This document shows positions 28,401-37,431 of a DNA stretch of 64,000 nucleotides, one piece after another. The notes under the pieces were generated by a model, which searched no databases, had not been told where the DNA came from, and worked only from the letters and a program-made list of their open reading frames with translations. A program made the position numbers and the translations under genes. Source of the stretch: Escherichia ruysiae. Lineage in GTDB: Bacteria > Pseudomonadota > Gammaproteobacteria > Enterobacterales > Enterobacteriaceae. Where the stretch lies: the NCBI RefSeq assembly GCF_902498915.1, contig NZ_CABVLQ010000001.1. The stretch is one strand, 5' to 3'. Numbering within the stretch: the stretch's first letter is position 1; the number at the start of each line of letters is the position of its first letter.

Positions 28401-29179
28401 GTCTGCGGTACGTTAGACCCCCATGCGATGATGTAGCTGGAGTTATACCAGTCGGCGGATTCCGGTACGTCGGTTTGTTCGCCCCAGGTCATCGGCGAGG
28501 CGGGCGGCAGGTCGCAATACCAGTCATAGAAACTTAAGCAGGTGCCGCCTAGCAGTGACAGATAGCGTGTTCCGGCGGCGTAAGAGACCATCGACATCGC
28601 CGGGATCGGCGAGAAACCAGCAACGCGATCAGGGCCGTAAGTTTTGATGGTCCAGACATTAGCGGCAGCAATCAGTTGATTCAGTTCCTGCCAGTTGGAG
28701 CGGATAAACCCACCGCGTCCGCGTACCTGCTTGTAGCTCAGGCACTTTTGCGGGTCATTCATAATTGATGCCCACGCCAGTACCGGATCGCTGTGTTGTT
28801 TAAGTGCTTCGCGCCACAGTTCAATCAGCCGTTTACGAATTAGCGGGTATTTCAGGCGGTTGGCACTGTAGAGATACCAGGAGTAACTTGCGCCACGCGG
28901 GCAGCCGCGTGGTTCATGATTGGGCAGGTCAGGGCGAGTGCGTGGGTAGTCGGTCTGCTGAATTTCCCAGGTCACCAGGCCATTTTTAACGTAGATTTTC
29001 CAGCTACAGGAGCCGGTACAGTTAACGCCGTGGGTGGAACGCACGATTTTGTCGAACTGCCAACGCTGGCGATAGCTGTCCTCCCAGTCGCGGTTGCTAT
29101 GCATCACCTGTCCGTGACCATCGGCAAAAGTTTCGCCCTTTTGTTTGAAGTAGCGAAAGCGATCCAAAAGTTTACTCAT
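25439..29179 (-). CDS. narZ: Nitrate reductase Z catalytic alpha subunit
   Basis: Bis-molybdopterin-guanine-dinucleotide enzyme that reduces nitrate at the cytoplasmic face of the membrane. The start at 29179 (MSKLLDRFRYFKQKG) gives 1246 residues, the family length. A longer frame starting at 29317 reads back through a REP element and overlaps the end of narU, so it was rejected. The N-terminal [4Fe-4S] motif HGVNCTGSCSWKIYVKNG has His as the first ligand, typical of NarG-type enzymes. Second nitrate reductase of E. coli, weakly and RpoS-dependently expressed in K-12. Confidence 0.96.
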   Translation of the reverse strand: MSKLLDRFRYFKQKGETFADGHGQVMHSNRDWEDSYRQRWQFDKIVRSTHGVNCTGSCSWKIYVKNGLVTWEIQQTDYPRTRPDLPNHEPRGCPRGASYSWYLYSANRLKYPLIRKRLIELWREALKQHSDPVLAWASIMNDPQKCLSYKQVRGRGGFIRSNWQELNQLIAAANVWTIKTYGPDRVAGFSPIPAMSMVSYAAGTRYLSLLGGTCLSFYDWYCDLPPASPMTWGEQTDVPESADWYNSSYIIAWGSNVPQTRTPDAHFFTEVRYKGTKTIAITPDYSEVAKLCDQWLAPKQGTDSALAMAMGHVILKEFHLDNPSDYFINYCRRYSDMPMLVMLEPRDDGSYVPGRMIRASDLVDGLGESNNPQWKTVAFNIAGELVVPNGSIGFRWGEKGKWNLESIAAGSETELSLTLLGQHDAVAGVAFPYFGGIENPHFRSVKHDPILVRQLPVKNLTLSDGSVCPVVSVYDLVLANYGLDRGLEDENSAKDYAEIKAYTPAWGEQITGVPRQYIETIAREFADTAHKTHGRSMIILGAGVNHWYHMDMNYRGMINMLIFCGCVGQSGGGWAHYVGQEKLRPQTGWLPLAFALDWNRPPRQMNSTSFFYNHSSQWRYEKVTAQELLSPLADASKYSGHLIDFNVRAERMGWLPSAPQLGRNPLTLKAEADKAGLSPTEFTAQALKSGDLRMACEQPDNGSNHPRNLFVWRSNLLGSSGKGHEYMQKYLLGTESGIQGEELGLTEGIQPEEVEWQTAAIEGKLDLLVTLDFRMSSTCLFSDIVLPTATWYEKDDMNTSDMHPFIHPLSAAVDPAWESRSDWEIYKGIAKAFSQVCVGHLGKETDIVLQPLLHDSPAELSQPCEVLDWRKGECDLIPGKTAPNIVAVERDYPATYERFTSLGPLMDKLGNGGKGISWNTQDEIDFLGKLNYTKRDGPAQGRPLIDTAIDASEVILALAPETNGHVAVKAWQALGEITGREHTHLALHKEDEKIRFRDIQAQPRKIISSPTWSGLESDHVSYNAGYTNVHELIPWRTLSGRQQLYQDHPWMRAFGESLVAYRPPIDTRSVSDMRQIPPNGFPEKALNFLTPHQKWGIHSTYSENLLMLTLSRGGPIVWISETDARELTIVDNDWVEVFNANGALTARAVVSQRVPPGMTMMYHAQERIMNIPGSEVTGMRGGIHNSVTRVCPKPTHMIGGYAQLAWGFNYYGTVGSNRDEFIMIRKMKNVNWLDDEGRDQVQEAEK

Positions 29180-29213
29180 GACATGACTCCTGCTCCAGGA
29201 ATGATTTGGGATC

Positions 29214-29282
29214 TGATGCCTTGTCAGATGCGGCATAAACGCCTTATCCGACCTACGGGTGCGACACGTCGCATCAGGCATC
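29214..29282. repeat. Paired REP (BIME) between narU and narZ
   Basis: GATGCGGCATAAACGCCTTATC with flanks and a downstream GTCGCATCAGGCATC form two head-to-head REP arms around CTACGGGTGCGACAC. Located in the only sizeable gap of the narU-narZYWV cluster; it may stabilise or separate the narU message. Confidence 0.85.
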
Positions 29283-29288
29283 GATCTC

Positions 29289-30677
29289 TTATTTTTGGCT
29301 AAACTTCCGCCGACCATAGACCAGCCAGGTCAGCAGTACACAGATGATGTAAAAGATTAAAAACACTTTCATCGCGCCCACCGGAGAGCCTGTCATATTC
29401 AGCGACATGCCAAACGCCTGCGGAATAAAAAAGCCGCCAACTGCGCCAATGGCTGAGATAAAGCCCAGCGCCGCCGCCGTTTCGGTGATCGCTTCTCGCT
29501 GCGCTTCATCATCGCTGCCACCTTTCATCTTGACGCGATAAATGGTTATCTGGCGGAAGATGACAGCAATCATCTGGAAGGTGGAGCCACTACCCAGACC
29601 CGCTGTCAGGAACAACCCCATAAACACGACGAAAAATGCGATGAAATTGCCGGAACCTGTACCAGGCAGAGTGAGGAACAACAGGGCACTGAAAAGCGCC
29701 ATAAAAATAAAGTTGATAAGCGTCACCCGCACGCCGCCAAATTTATCGGAGATAGCACCGCCAACTGACCGGGCAATCGCGCCGATAAACGGCCCAAAGA
29801 ACGCCAGTTGCAGTATATTCACATCCGGGAACTGAGTTTTCGCCAGCATGGCAAAACCAGCGGAAAAACCGATAAACGAACCGAAGGTGGCGAGATAGAG
29901 CAGACTCAACAGCCAGAGATGCAGACGTTGTAAAACGGGCAACTGGTCGGCAATTGACGCGCGTGAACTGGCGATATCGTTCATCCCAAACCAGGCGGCG
30001 ATAGTGGCAATTGCCAGCAGTGGCACCCAAATCCATGCGGCGTTCGCCAGCGACATCACTGAGCCATCGGCCTGTGGTACGCCATTAACACCGAGAAAGG
30101 CAAATACCGGAACAAAAATCACCAGTGGCGCAACCAGTTGCATCACGCTGACGCCTAAATTGCCTAATCCGCCATTAATCCCTAATGCGCTACCTTGTTT
30201 TGCTTTCGGGAAGAAAAAACTGATATTGCCCATACTGGAAGCAAAATTCGCGCCAGCGAAACCACACAGCAAGGCAATAACAATAAATATTCCAAAAGGA
30301 GTATGGGGATTTTGTACGGCAATACCGAGCCAGACGCAGGGAATAATCAGGATCGCGGTACTAAAAACAGTCCAGCGACGCCCACCAAATATAGGCACCA
30401 TAAAGGAGTAGGGGACACGTAATAATGCGCCAGAAACGGAGGGTAATGCGGTTAATAAAAAAAGCTGATCGGTCGTAAAATTAAAGCCAATTTTATTGAG
30501 ATTAACGGTGACTGCGCTAAATAACATCCAGACACAGAATGCAAGAAGTAAACAACTGACTGATATCCAGAGATTTCTTCGTGCTATATGTTTTCCTTTA
30601 TTTTCCCAGAAGGCCGGATTTTCTGGCTTCCAGTCGCGCAAAAGATAACGATTACTTTTCTCATTTTGCAGTGCCAT
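29289..30677 (-). CDS. narU: Nitrate/nitrite transporter NarU
   Basis: Nitrate-nitrite antiporter of the NNP branch of the major facilitator superfamily, 462 residues from the ATG at 30677 (MALQNEK). The nitrate-signature regions GFAGANFASSMGNISFFFP and ALGINGGLGNLGVS are present, with 12 hydrophobic helices. An ATG six codons upstream is possible but not conserved. It is upstream of narZYWV and supplies substrate to it. K-12 carries small genes (yddJKL) between narU and yddG that are not present here. Confidence 0.94.
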   Translation of the reverse strand: MALQNEKSNRYLLRDWKPENPAFWENKGKHIARRNLWISVSCLLLAFCVWMLFSAVTVNLNKIGFNFTTDQLFLLTALPSVSGALLRVPYSFMVPIFGGRRWTVFSTAILIIPCVWLGIAVQNPHTPFGIFIVIALLCGFAGANFASSMGNISFFFPKAKQGSALGINGGLGNLGVSVMQLVAPLVIFVPVFAFLGVNGVPQADGSVMSLANAAWIWVPLLAIATIAAWFGMNDIASSRASIADQLPVLQRLHLWLLSLLYLATFGSFIGFSAGFAMLAKTQFPDVNILQLAFFGPFIGAIARSVGGAISDKFGGVRVTLINFIFMALFSALLFLTLPGTGSGNFIAFFVVFMGLFLTAGLGSGSTFQMIAVIFRQITIYRVKMKGGSDDEAQREAITETAAALGFISAIGAVGGFFIPQAFGMSLNMTGSPVGAMKVFLIFYIICVLLTWLVYGRRKFSQK

Positions 30678-30928
30678 ATTCTTCCTCACATGCACACGTT
30701 GGTAATGAAAAAAAGAAAGACAGGACGTTGGGCGCGATGACCCACTTTTATAATTAAGAGAATCAGGTGAGATACTGACTGAAAGAATAGATAAGAAAGC
30801 GCAGCCGCGCGGTGAGAATGCGGATTATCTGAAGGGTTATGTGTTACTGAATGTAACAAAGATATATCATTGCCTTCACTAATATTTCAATCCGCATACC
30901 CTGAACGAACTTTGTTGCAGCATGAAAC

Positions 30929-31810
30929 TTATCGGTGACGTGTCGCCAGCCAACAGAGCAGAGAGCCGCCACAGACCATGAGTGCGCCTTGCCAGAATGA
31001 GAACGATAGCGGTGCGTTGAGTAGCACGGCAGCCAGAGCAGAAGAAAGTACAGGCGTAAAATAAGAACCAACCGCCATAATCGTTACGTTGCCATGTAAA
31101 ATACCGACATTCCAGGCGGCGTAAGCAAATCCTAAAGTAAATGCCGCAGATATGAGTTTAACGATGACAGGAAAGCTAAAAACCATCTCTGGTTGTGGCG
31201 TTATAAAATAGTAAATCCATAGACTTGCCCCCGTCAGAAGAACGAAAACAGTAATGCCGTTAAATCCACGGGCATATTTATTCGTGACTGTGCAATAAGC
31301 TGCCCAGATAAACGCACCAATAAACGCCAAAAAATAACTTAATGGACTGGTGGTAATATTATTGATGATTTCATCATATTGTAGCCCGTTGTCGCCGCCT
31401 AATACCCAACAGACACCCATCAAAGCTAAAAGCAATCCGGGAATAATCAGCCAGTTTGTTTTCTGACCATTAAAAAGAATGGCGAATAGTATCGTCAGGC
31501 TGGGCCATAAATAGTTCACCATACCTACTTCTATCGCCTGATGGCGGGTAGCAGCATAACCTAAGGAAAGCGCGAGGCAGATTTCATAACTCACGAACAA
31601 TACGCTGCCAGCAAGTAAATAGCCTTTCGGGATCTGCCGGATACGCGGGAATCCAACGGTGAAGATTAACAGCAGCCCGCTTAATGAATAGATCGCCGCC
31701 GCACCACCGACCGGGCCGAGCCCCTCGCTGACACCGCGAATCAATCCTACCATGGTGCTCCACAGGACGATCGCGATTAGCCCTATGAGCGTTGCTTTTT
31801 GTCGTGTCAT
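30929..31810 (-). CDS. yddG: Aromatic amino acid exporter YddG
   Basis: DMT-superfamily transporter of 293 residues with ten hydrophobic helices in two homologous halves. K-12 YddG exports Phe, Tyr and Trp, and paraquat export is reported in Salmonella. It is divergent from fdnG. Confidence 0.92.
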   Translation of the reverse strand: MTRQKATLIGLIAIVLWSTMVGLIRGVSEGLGPVGGAAAIYSLSGLLLIFTVGFPRIRQIPKGYLLAGSVLFVSYEICLALSLGYAATRHQAIEVGMVNYLWPSLTILFAILFNGQKTNWLIIPGLLLALMGVCWVLGGDNGLQYDEIINNITTSPLSYFLAFIGAFIWAAYCTVTNKYARGFNGITVFVLLTGASLWIYYFITPQPEMVFSFPVIVKLISAAFTLGFAYAAWNVGILHGNVTIMAVGSYFTPVLSSALAAVLLNAPLSFSFWQGALMVCGGSLLCWLATRHR

Positions 31811-31900
31811 GCGCGTTGTTTAGTCTCTCTTGCCGTTAAAAATTAAGCTGAAATTTATAGCATTTTTTTAACCGGCCTGTCAGGCAGTGGTGTGTTTTTC

Positions 31901-31916
31901 TACCGCCATTGAGGTA
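31901..31916. promoter_or_regulatory. NarL/NarP 7-2-7 binding site upstream of fdnG
   Basis: TACCGCCATTGAGGTA is an inverted pair of NarL heptamers with a 2-bp spacer, as in the K-12 fdnG control region. It lies 125 bp before the fdnG start codon and is the expected site for nitrate activation. Confidence 0.8.
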
Positions 31917-31963
31917 GGTCAATTTGCGCAGGCGGATTATTTTGTGGCAAACACGTGTTCTTT

Positions 31964-31977
31964 TTGATTTCGCGCAA
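31964..31977. promoter_or_regulatory. Putative FNR box upstream of fdnG
   Basis: TTGATTTCGCGCAA matches the TTGAT half-site and most of the ATCAA half-site. Its place between the NarL site and the start codon fits anaerobic activation of fdnGHI by FNR, which is established in K-12. Confidence 0.6.
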
Positions 31978-32041
31978 AAAGATTCAGAATTTTACTGTTA
32001 GTTTCCTCGCGCAGTAATACCCCTGAAAAAAGAGGAAAGCA

Positions 32042-35000
32042 ATGGACGTCAGTCGCAGACAATTTTTTAAAATCTGCGCGGGCGGTATGGCGGGAACAAC
32101 AGTAGCGGCATTGGGCTTTGCCCCGAAGCAAGCACTGGCTCAGGCGCGAAACTACAAATTATTACGCGCTAAAGAGATCCGTAACACCTGCACATACTGT
32201 TCCGTAGGTTGCGGGCTATTGATGTATAGCCTGGGTGATGGCGCGAAAAACGCCAGAGAAGCGATTTATCACATTGAAGGTGACCCGGATCATCCGGTAA
32301 GTCGTGGTGCGCTGTGCCCGAAAGGGGCCGGTTTGCTGGATTACGTCAACAGCGAAAACCGTCTGCGTTACCCGGAATATCGTGCGCCTGGTTCTGACAA
32401 ATGGCAGCGCATTAGCTGGGAAGAAGCATTCTCCCGTATTGCGAAGCTGATGAAAGCTGACCGTGACGCCAACTTTATTGAAAAGAACGAGCAGGGCGTA
32501 ACGGTAAACCGTTGGCTTTCTACCGGTATGCTGTGTGCTTCCGGTGCCAGCAACGAAACCGGGATGCTGACCCAGAAATTTGCCCGCTCCCTCGGGATGC
32601 TGGCGGTAGACAACCAGGCGCGCGTCTGACACGGACCAACGGTAGCAAGTCTTGCTCCAACATTTGGTCGCGGTGCGATGACCAACCACTGGGTGGATAT
32701 CAAAAACGCTAACGTCGTAATGGTGATGGGCGGTAACGCTGCTGAAGCGCATCCCGTCGGTTTCCGCTGGGCGATGGAAGCGAAAAACAACAACGATGCA
32801 ACCTTGATCGTTGTCGATCCCCGTTTTACGCGTACCGCTTCTGTGGCGGATATTTACGCACCTATTCGTTCCGGTACGGACATTACGTTCCTGTCTGGCG
32901 TTTTGCGCTACCTGATCGAAAACAACAAAATCAACGCCGAATACGTTAAGCATTACACCAACGCCAGCCTGCTGGTGCGTGATGATTTTACTTTCGAAGA
33001 CGGCCTGTTCAGCGGTTATGACGCTGAAAAACGCCAGTACGATAAGTCGTCCTGGAACTATCAGTTCGATGAAAACGGCTATGCGAAACGCGATGACACG
33101 CTGACTCATCCGCGCTGTGTGTGGAACCTGCTAAAAGAGCACGTTTCCCGCTATACGCCGGACGTCGTGGAAAACATCTGCGGTACGCCAAAAGCCGACT
33201 TCCTGAAAGTGTGTGAAGTGCTGGCCTCCACCAGCGCGCCGGATCGCACAACCACCTTCCTGTACGCGCTGGGCTGGACGCAGCACACCGTCGGTGCGCA
33301 GAACATCCGTACTATGGCGATGATCCAGTTGCTGCTCGGCAACATGGGTATGGCCGGCGGCGGCGTGAACGCACTGCGTGGTCACTCCAACATTCAGGGT
33401 CTGACCGACTTAGGTCTGCTCTCTACCAGCCTGCCGGGTTATCTGACGCTGCCGTCAGAAAAACAGGTTGATTTGCAGTCTTATCTGGAAGCGAACACGC
33501 CGAAAGCGACGCTGGCGGATCAGGTGAACTACTGGAGCAACTATCCGAAGTTCTTCGTTAGCCTGATGAAATCTTTCTACGGCGATGCCGCGCAGAAAGA
33601 GAACAACTGGGGCTACGACTGGCTGCCGAAGTGGGACCAGACCTACGACGTCATCAAGTATTTCAACATGATGGACGAAGGCAAGGTCAGCGGTTATTTC
33701 TGCCAGGGCTTTAACCCGGTTGCGTCCTTCCCGGACAAAAACAAAGTGGTTAGCTGCCTGAGTAAGCTGAAGTACATGGTGGTTATCGATCCGCTGGTGA
33801 CTGAAACGTCTACTTTCTGGCAGAACCACGGCGAGTCGAACGATGTCGATCCGGCGTCTATCCAGACTGAAGTATTCCGCCTGCCTTCGACCTGCTTTGC
33901 TGAAGAAGATGGTTCTATCGCCAACTCCGGACGCTGGTTGCAGTGGCACTGGAAAGGCCAGGACGCACCAGGCGAAGCGCGTAACGACGGCGAAATTCTG
34001 GCGGGTATCTACCATCACCTGCGCGAGCTGTACAAAGCTGAAGGTGGTAAAGGCGTAGAACCGCTGATGAAAATGAGCTGGAACTACAAGCAACCGCACG
34101 AGCCGCAGTCTGACGAAGTGGCAAAAGAGAACAACGGCTATGCGCTGGAAGATCTCTATGACGCTAATGGCGTGCTGATTGCGAAGAAAGGTCAGTTGCT
34201 GAGTAGCTTTGCGCATCTGCGTGATGACGGTACAACCGCATCTTCTTGCTGGATCTACACCGGTAGCTGGACAGAGCAGGGCAACCAGATGGCCAACCGT
34301 GATAACTCCGACCCGTCCGGTCTGGGGAACACGCTGGGATGGGCCTGGGCGTGGCCGCTCAACCGTCGCGTGCTGTACAACCGTGCTTCAGCGGATATCA
34401 ACGGTAAACCGTGGGATCCGAAACGAATGCTGATCCAGTGGAACGGCAGCAAGTGGACGGGTAACGATATTCCTGACTTCGGCAATGCCGCGCCGGGTAC
34501 GCCAACCGGGCCGTTTATCATGCAGCCGGAAGGGATGGGACGCCTGTTTGCCATTAACAAAATGGCGGAAGGTCCGTTCCCGGAACACTACGAGCCAATT
34601 GAAACGCCGCTGGGAACTAACCCGCTGCATCCGAACGTGGTGTCTAACCCGGTGGTTCGTCTGTATGAACAAGACGCGCTGCGGATGGGTAAAAAAGAGC
34701 AGTTCCCGTATGTGGGTACGACCTATCGTCTGACCGAGCACTTCCACACCTGGACCAAGCACGCATTGCTCAACGCAATCGCCCAGCCGGAACAGTTTGT
34801 GGAGATCAGCGAAACGCTGGCGGCGGCGAAAGGCATTGCCAATGGTGACCGTGTCACTGTCTCCAGCAAGCGTGGCTTTATCCGCGCGGTGGCTGTGGTA
34901 ACGCGCCGTCTGAAACCGCTGAATGTAAACGGTCAGCAGGTTGAAACGGTGGGTATTCCAATCCACTGGGGCTTTGAGGGTGTCGCGCGTAAAGGTTATA

Positions 35001-35089
35001 TCGCTAACACTCTGACGCCAAATGTCGGTGATGCAAACTCGCAAACGCCGGAATATAAAGCGTTCTTAGTAAACATCGAGAAGGCGTAA
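32042..35089 (+). CDS. fdnG: Formate dehydrogenase N alpha subunit, selenocysteine-containing
   Basis: Catalytic subunit that oxidises formate in the periplasm, passing electrons through FdnH and FdnI to menaquinone for nitrate reduction. The reading frame contains an in-frame TGA at 32627-32629 (codon 196), read as selenocysteine; with it the protein is 1015 residues, exactly the K-12 length. The Tat signal is SRRQFFK (residues 4-10). The N-terminal [4Fe-4S] cysteines are in NTCTYCSVGCG with a later cysteine in GALCPKG, and the selenocysteine is followed by HGPTVASL. It is first in fdnGHI. An automatic ORF call would split it into two pieces. Confidence 0.97.
32627..32668 (+). promoter_or_regulatory. 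Bacterial SECIS hairpin with UGA-Sec codon in fdnG
   Basis: Immediately 3' of the UGA, ACCAA (32635-32639) pairs with TTGGT (32664-32668). An inner stem of GG and AGCA pairs with TGCT and CC, leaving T32643 bulged and an AGTCT loop (32648-32652). A bulged U and a G-U in the loop are the two features SelB recognises in the fdhF and fdnG elements. Confidence 0.85.
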
Positions 35090-35101
35090 GGGGGCGAACA
35101 G

Positions 35102-35986
35102 ATGGCTATGGAAACGCAGGACATTATCAAAAGGTCCGCAACTAACTCCATCACGCCGCCTTCTCAGGTGCGTGATTACAAAGCAGAAGTCGCGAAACTT
35201 ATCGACGTTTCCACCTGTATCGGCTGTAAAGCCTGTCAGGTGGCGTGTTCGGAGTGGAACGACATCCGTGATGAAGTGGGGCACTGCGTCGGGGTTTATG
35301 ATAACCCCGCCGATCTGAGCGCCAAGTCCTGGACGGTGATGCGCTTTAGCGAAACCGAACAGAACGGCAAGCTGGAGTGGCTGATCCGTAAAGATGGCTG
35401 TATGCACTGTGAAGATCCGGGCTGCCTGAAGGCGTGCCCGTCTGCTGGTGCAATCATTCAGTACGCTAACGGGATTGTCGATTTCCAGTCGGAAAACTGC
35501 ATCGGCTGTGGTTACTGCATTGCCGGGTGTCCGTTTAATATTCCGCGCCTCAACAAAGAGGATAACCGGGTATATAAATGCACGCTCTGCGTCGATCGCG
35601 TCAGCGTCGGCCAGGAACCGGCTTGTGTGAAAACCTGTCCGACCGGGGCTATCCATTTCGGCACCAAGAAGGAGATGCTGGAGCTGGCGGAACAGCGCGT
35701 GGCGAAACTGAAAGCGCGTGGTTACGAACATGCTGGCGTCTACAACCCGGAAGGTGTCGGTGGTACGCACGTCATGTACGTGTTGCATCACGCCGATCAG
35801 CCGGAGCTGTATCACGGTCTGCCGAAAGATCCGAAGATCGATACCTCGGTGAGCTTGTGGAAAGGCGCGTTGAAACCGCTGGCAGCGGCTGGCTTTATCG
35901 CCACTTTTGCCGGGTTGATTTTCCACTACATCGGTATTGGCCCGAATAAGGAAGTGGACGATGACGAGGAGGATCATCATGAGTAA
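35102..35986 (+). CDS. fdnH: Formate dehydrogenase N beta subunit (iron-sulfur)
   Basis: Four-[4Fe-4S] electron-transfer subunit on the periplasmic side, 294 residues. Cluster motifs are CIGCKACQVAC, CMHCEDPGCLKAC, CIGCGYCIAGCPF and CTLCVDRVSVGQEPACVKTCP. A single C-terminal membrane helix (about 258-280) anchors it. It overlaps fdnI by 8 bp. Confidence 0.96.
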   Translation: MAMETQDIIKRSATNSITPPSQVRDYKAEVAKLIDVSTCIGCKACQVACSEWNDIRDEVGHCVGVYDNPADLSAKSWTVMRFSETEQNGKLEWLIRKDGCMHCEDPGCLKACPSAGAIIQYANGIVDFQSENCIGCGYCIAGCPFNIPRLNKEDNRVYKCTLCVDRVSVGQEPACVKTCPTGAIHFGTKKEMLELAEQRVAKLKARGYEHAGVYNPEGVGGTHVMYVLHHADQPELYHGLPKDPKIDTSVSLWKGALKPLAAAGFIATFAGLIFHYIGIGPNKEVDDDEEDHHE

Positions 35987-36632
35987 GTCGAAAATGATTG
36001 TGCGCACAAAGTTTATTGATCGCGCCTGTCACTGGACCGTGGTGATTTGCTTCTTCCTGGTGGCGCTGTCCGGGATTTCGTTCTTCTTCCCGACGCTGCA
36101 ATGGCTGACGCAAACCTTCGGTACGCCGCAGATGGGACGCATTTTGCACCCGTTCTTCGGCATTGCGATTTTCGTCGCGCTGATGTTTATGTTCTTCCGC
36201 TTTGTGCATCACAACATCCCGGATAAGAAAGATATTCCGTGGCTGTTGAACATTGTCGAAGTATTGAAAGGCAATGAGCACAAAGTGGCGGATGTTGGTA
36301 AGTACAACGCCGGACAGAAGATGATGTTCTGGTCAATCATGAGCATGATTTTCGTGCTGCTGGTGACCGGGGTGATCATCTGGCGTCCGTACTTTGCGCA
36401 GTACTTCCCGATGCAGGTTGTCCGTTATAGCCTGCTGATCCACGCGGCAGCGGGTATCATCCTGATCCACGCCATCCTGATCCATATGTATATGGCATTC
36501 TGGGTGAAAGGGTCGATTAAAGGGATGATCGAAGGGAAGGTGAGCCGTCGCTGGGCGAAGAAACACCATCCGCGCTGGTATCGTGAAATCGAGAAGGCAG
36601 AAGCAAAAAAAGAGAGTGAAGAAGGGATATAA
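35979..36632 (+). CDS. fdnI: Formate dehydrogenase N gamma subunit (cytochrome b556)
   Basis: Four-helix membrane subunit with two hemes b that delivers electrons to menaquinone on the cytoplasmic side. 217 residues from the ATG at 35979 (MSKSKMIVRT), which has GAGGA upstream inside fdnH; the earlier in-frame ATG at 35937 lies deep inside fdnH. Heme histidines are visible in DRACHWTVV, HPFFGI and LIHAAAGIILIHAILIHMYMAF. Confidence 0.96.
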   Translation: MSKSKMIVRTKFIDRACHWTVVICFFLVALSGISFFFPTLQWLTQTFGTPQMGRILHPFFGIAIFVALMFMFFRFVHHNIPDKKDIPWLLNIVEVLKGNEHKVADVGKYNAGQKMMFWSIMSMIFVLLVTGVIIWRPYFAQYFPMQVVRYSLLIHAAAGIILIHAILIHMYMAFWVKGSIKGMIEGKVSRRWAKKHHPRWYREIEKAEAKKESEEGI

Positions 36633-36653
36633 TCTCTTTTGAACTTTAAGCTG

Positions 36654-36684
36654 AAAATGGCGCTGTAAAAGGCGCCATTTTTTT
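36654..36684. terminator. Rho-independent terminator after fdnI
   Basis: AAAATGGCGC (36654-36663) pairs with GCGCCATTTT (36672-36681) and runs into a T-tract. It also lies at the end of the convergent higA-like gene and may serve both. Confidence 0.88.
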
Positions 36685-36967
36685 ATTGCGTAACCAGACG
36701 GCGTAGTCGCGACACATCCACCGTTTTTTCAGCCTCTGCCAGACTCCACGCGTTTTGCAGATTCAACCACATTTGCGGCGAACTGCCGATCACCACGGAA
36801 AGTTTAATCGCCATTTCTGGCGTCAAAGCCGCTTTTCCGGTCAGCAATCGGCTTGCCGTTGAGGGCGCAATTTCCATTGCTCTGGCAAATTCGCGCAGGC
36901 TGACGTTCAGCTCGTCCAGTGATTCCTGAATGATGTCCCCCGGACGGGGATGATTGGCCATTTTCAT
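36683..36967 (-). CDS. yddM: HigA-type antitoxin / XRE regulator YddM
   Basis: 94-residue helix-turn-helix protein of the VapI/HigA group ([21 protein letters not shown] then [22 protein letters not shown]). The preceding toxin gene on the same strand ends where this one starts (1-bp overlap at 36967), the toxin-first arrangement of higBA modules. It is therefore predicted to neutralise that toxin and to repress the operon. Confidence 0.88.
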
Positions 36968-37245
36968 CAGTGATAGTCCTCGTAATCCAGTATGTATGCA
37001 TCGCCATTGACGAACTCAAACGTTATCCGCCAGTTGCCCGAGACAGAGATTGCCCAAATTCCATCGCGATCGCCGCTTAACGGGTGTAGTCGGTAACCTG
37101 GCATATCGATATCAGCAAGACAGCTTGCTGCATCAATTACAGCGAGTCGGTGGCGTAATCTTTTGACTTGCGTCGGTATAACGCCGGAGGTTTTGCCAAG
37201 AAGAAACAAGTCACGCAATCCCTTGTGTCTGAAATTCATTATCAT
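36967..37245 (-). CDS. HigB/RelE-family toxin
   Basis: 92-residue mRNA interferase-like protein. [12 protein letters not shown] followed by [12 protein letters not shown], then [28 protein letters not shown] and a C-terminal YEDYH match the HigB/plasmid maintenance killer family (RelE fold). The start is MIMNFRHKG; the second ATG two codons later is also possible. Tandem inverted repeats directly upstream look like its operator. Confidence 0.87.
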
Positions 37246-37257
37246 CTCTTCATCCTT

Positions 37258-37291
37258 GTTCCTTCGAAAGGAACACTATCACTATTGTTCC
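37258..37291. promoter_or_regulatory. Tandem inverted repeats, probable HigBA operator
   Basis: GTTCCTT (37258-37264) pairs with AAGGAAC (37268-37274), and GGAACA (37270-37275) pairs with TGTTCC (37286-37291). The shared GGAAC element makes two overlapping palindromes ending 13 bp before the toxin start, where an antitoxin would bind to autoregulate. Confidence 0.6.
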
Positions 37292-37431
37292 GTGCGGCGC
37301 AACAAATTTCGCTACGTTTTCGCGAATTGTGAGGGGAAAGATGAGGGAGGAAAAGAAGAAGAGTTAAATAGCGGAAAGCGTCTCGCAAAACAGGCTGCGA
37401 CACCAGGACTGGCAGTCGCAGCAATGGTCTC

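Noticed and set aside
29180..29317. Extended N-terminus for NarZ
   Set aside because: The 46 extra residues are translated REP sequence and overlap narU; the start at 29179 gives the family length.
32042..32629. Apparent truncated formate dehydrogenase (195 aa) plus a separate 803-aa protein
   Set aside because: The UGA between them is the selenocysteine codon of fdnG, followed by a SECIS hairpin; together they make one 1015-residue protein.
32216..33109. Antisense frame of 297 aa opposite fdnG, and a similar one at 35066-36007 opposite fdnH
   Set aside because: Shadow frames of highly conserved coding sequence with no domain signature.
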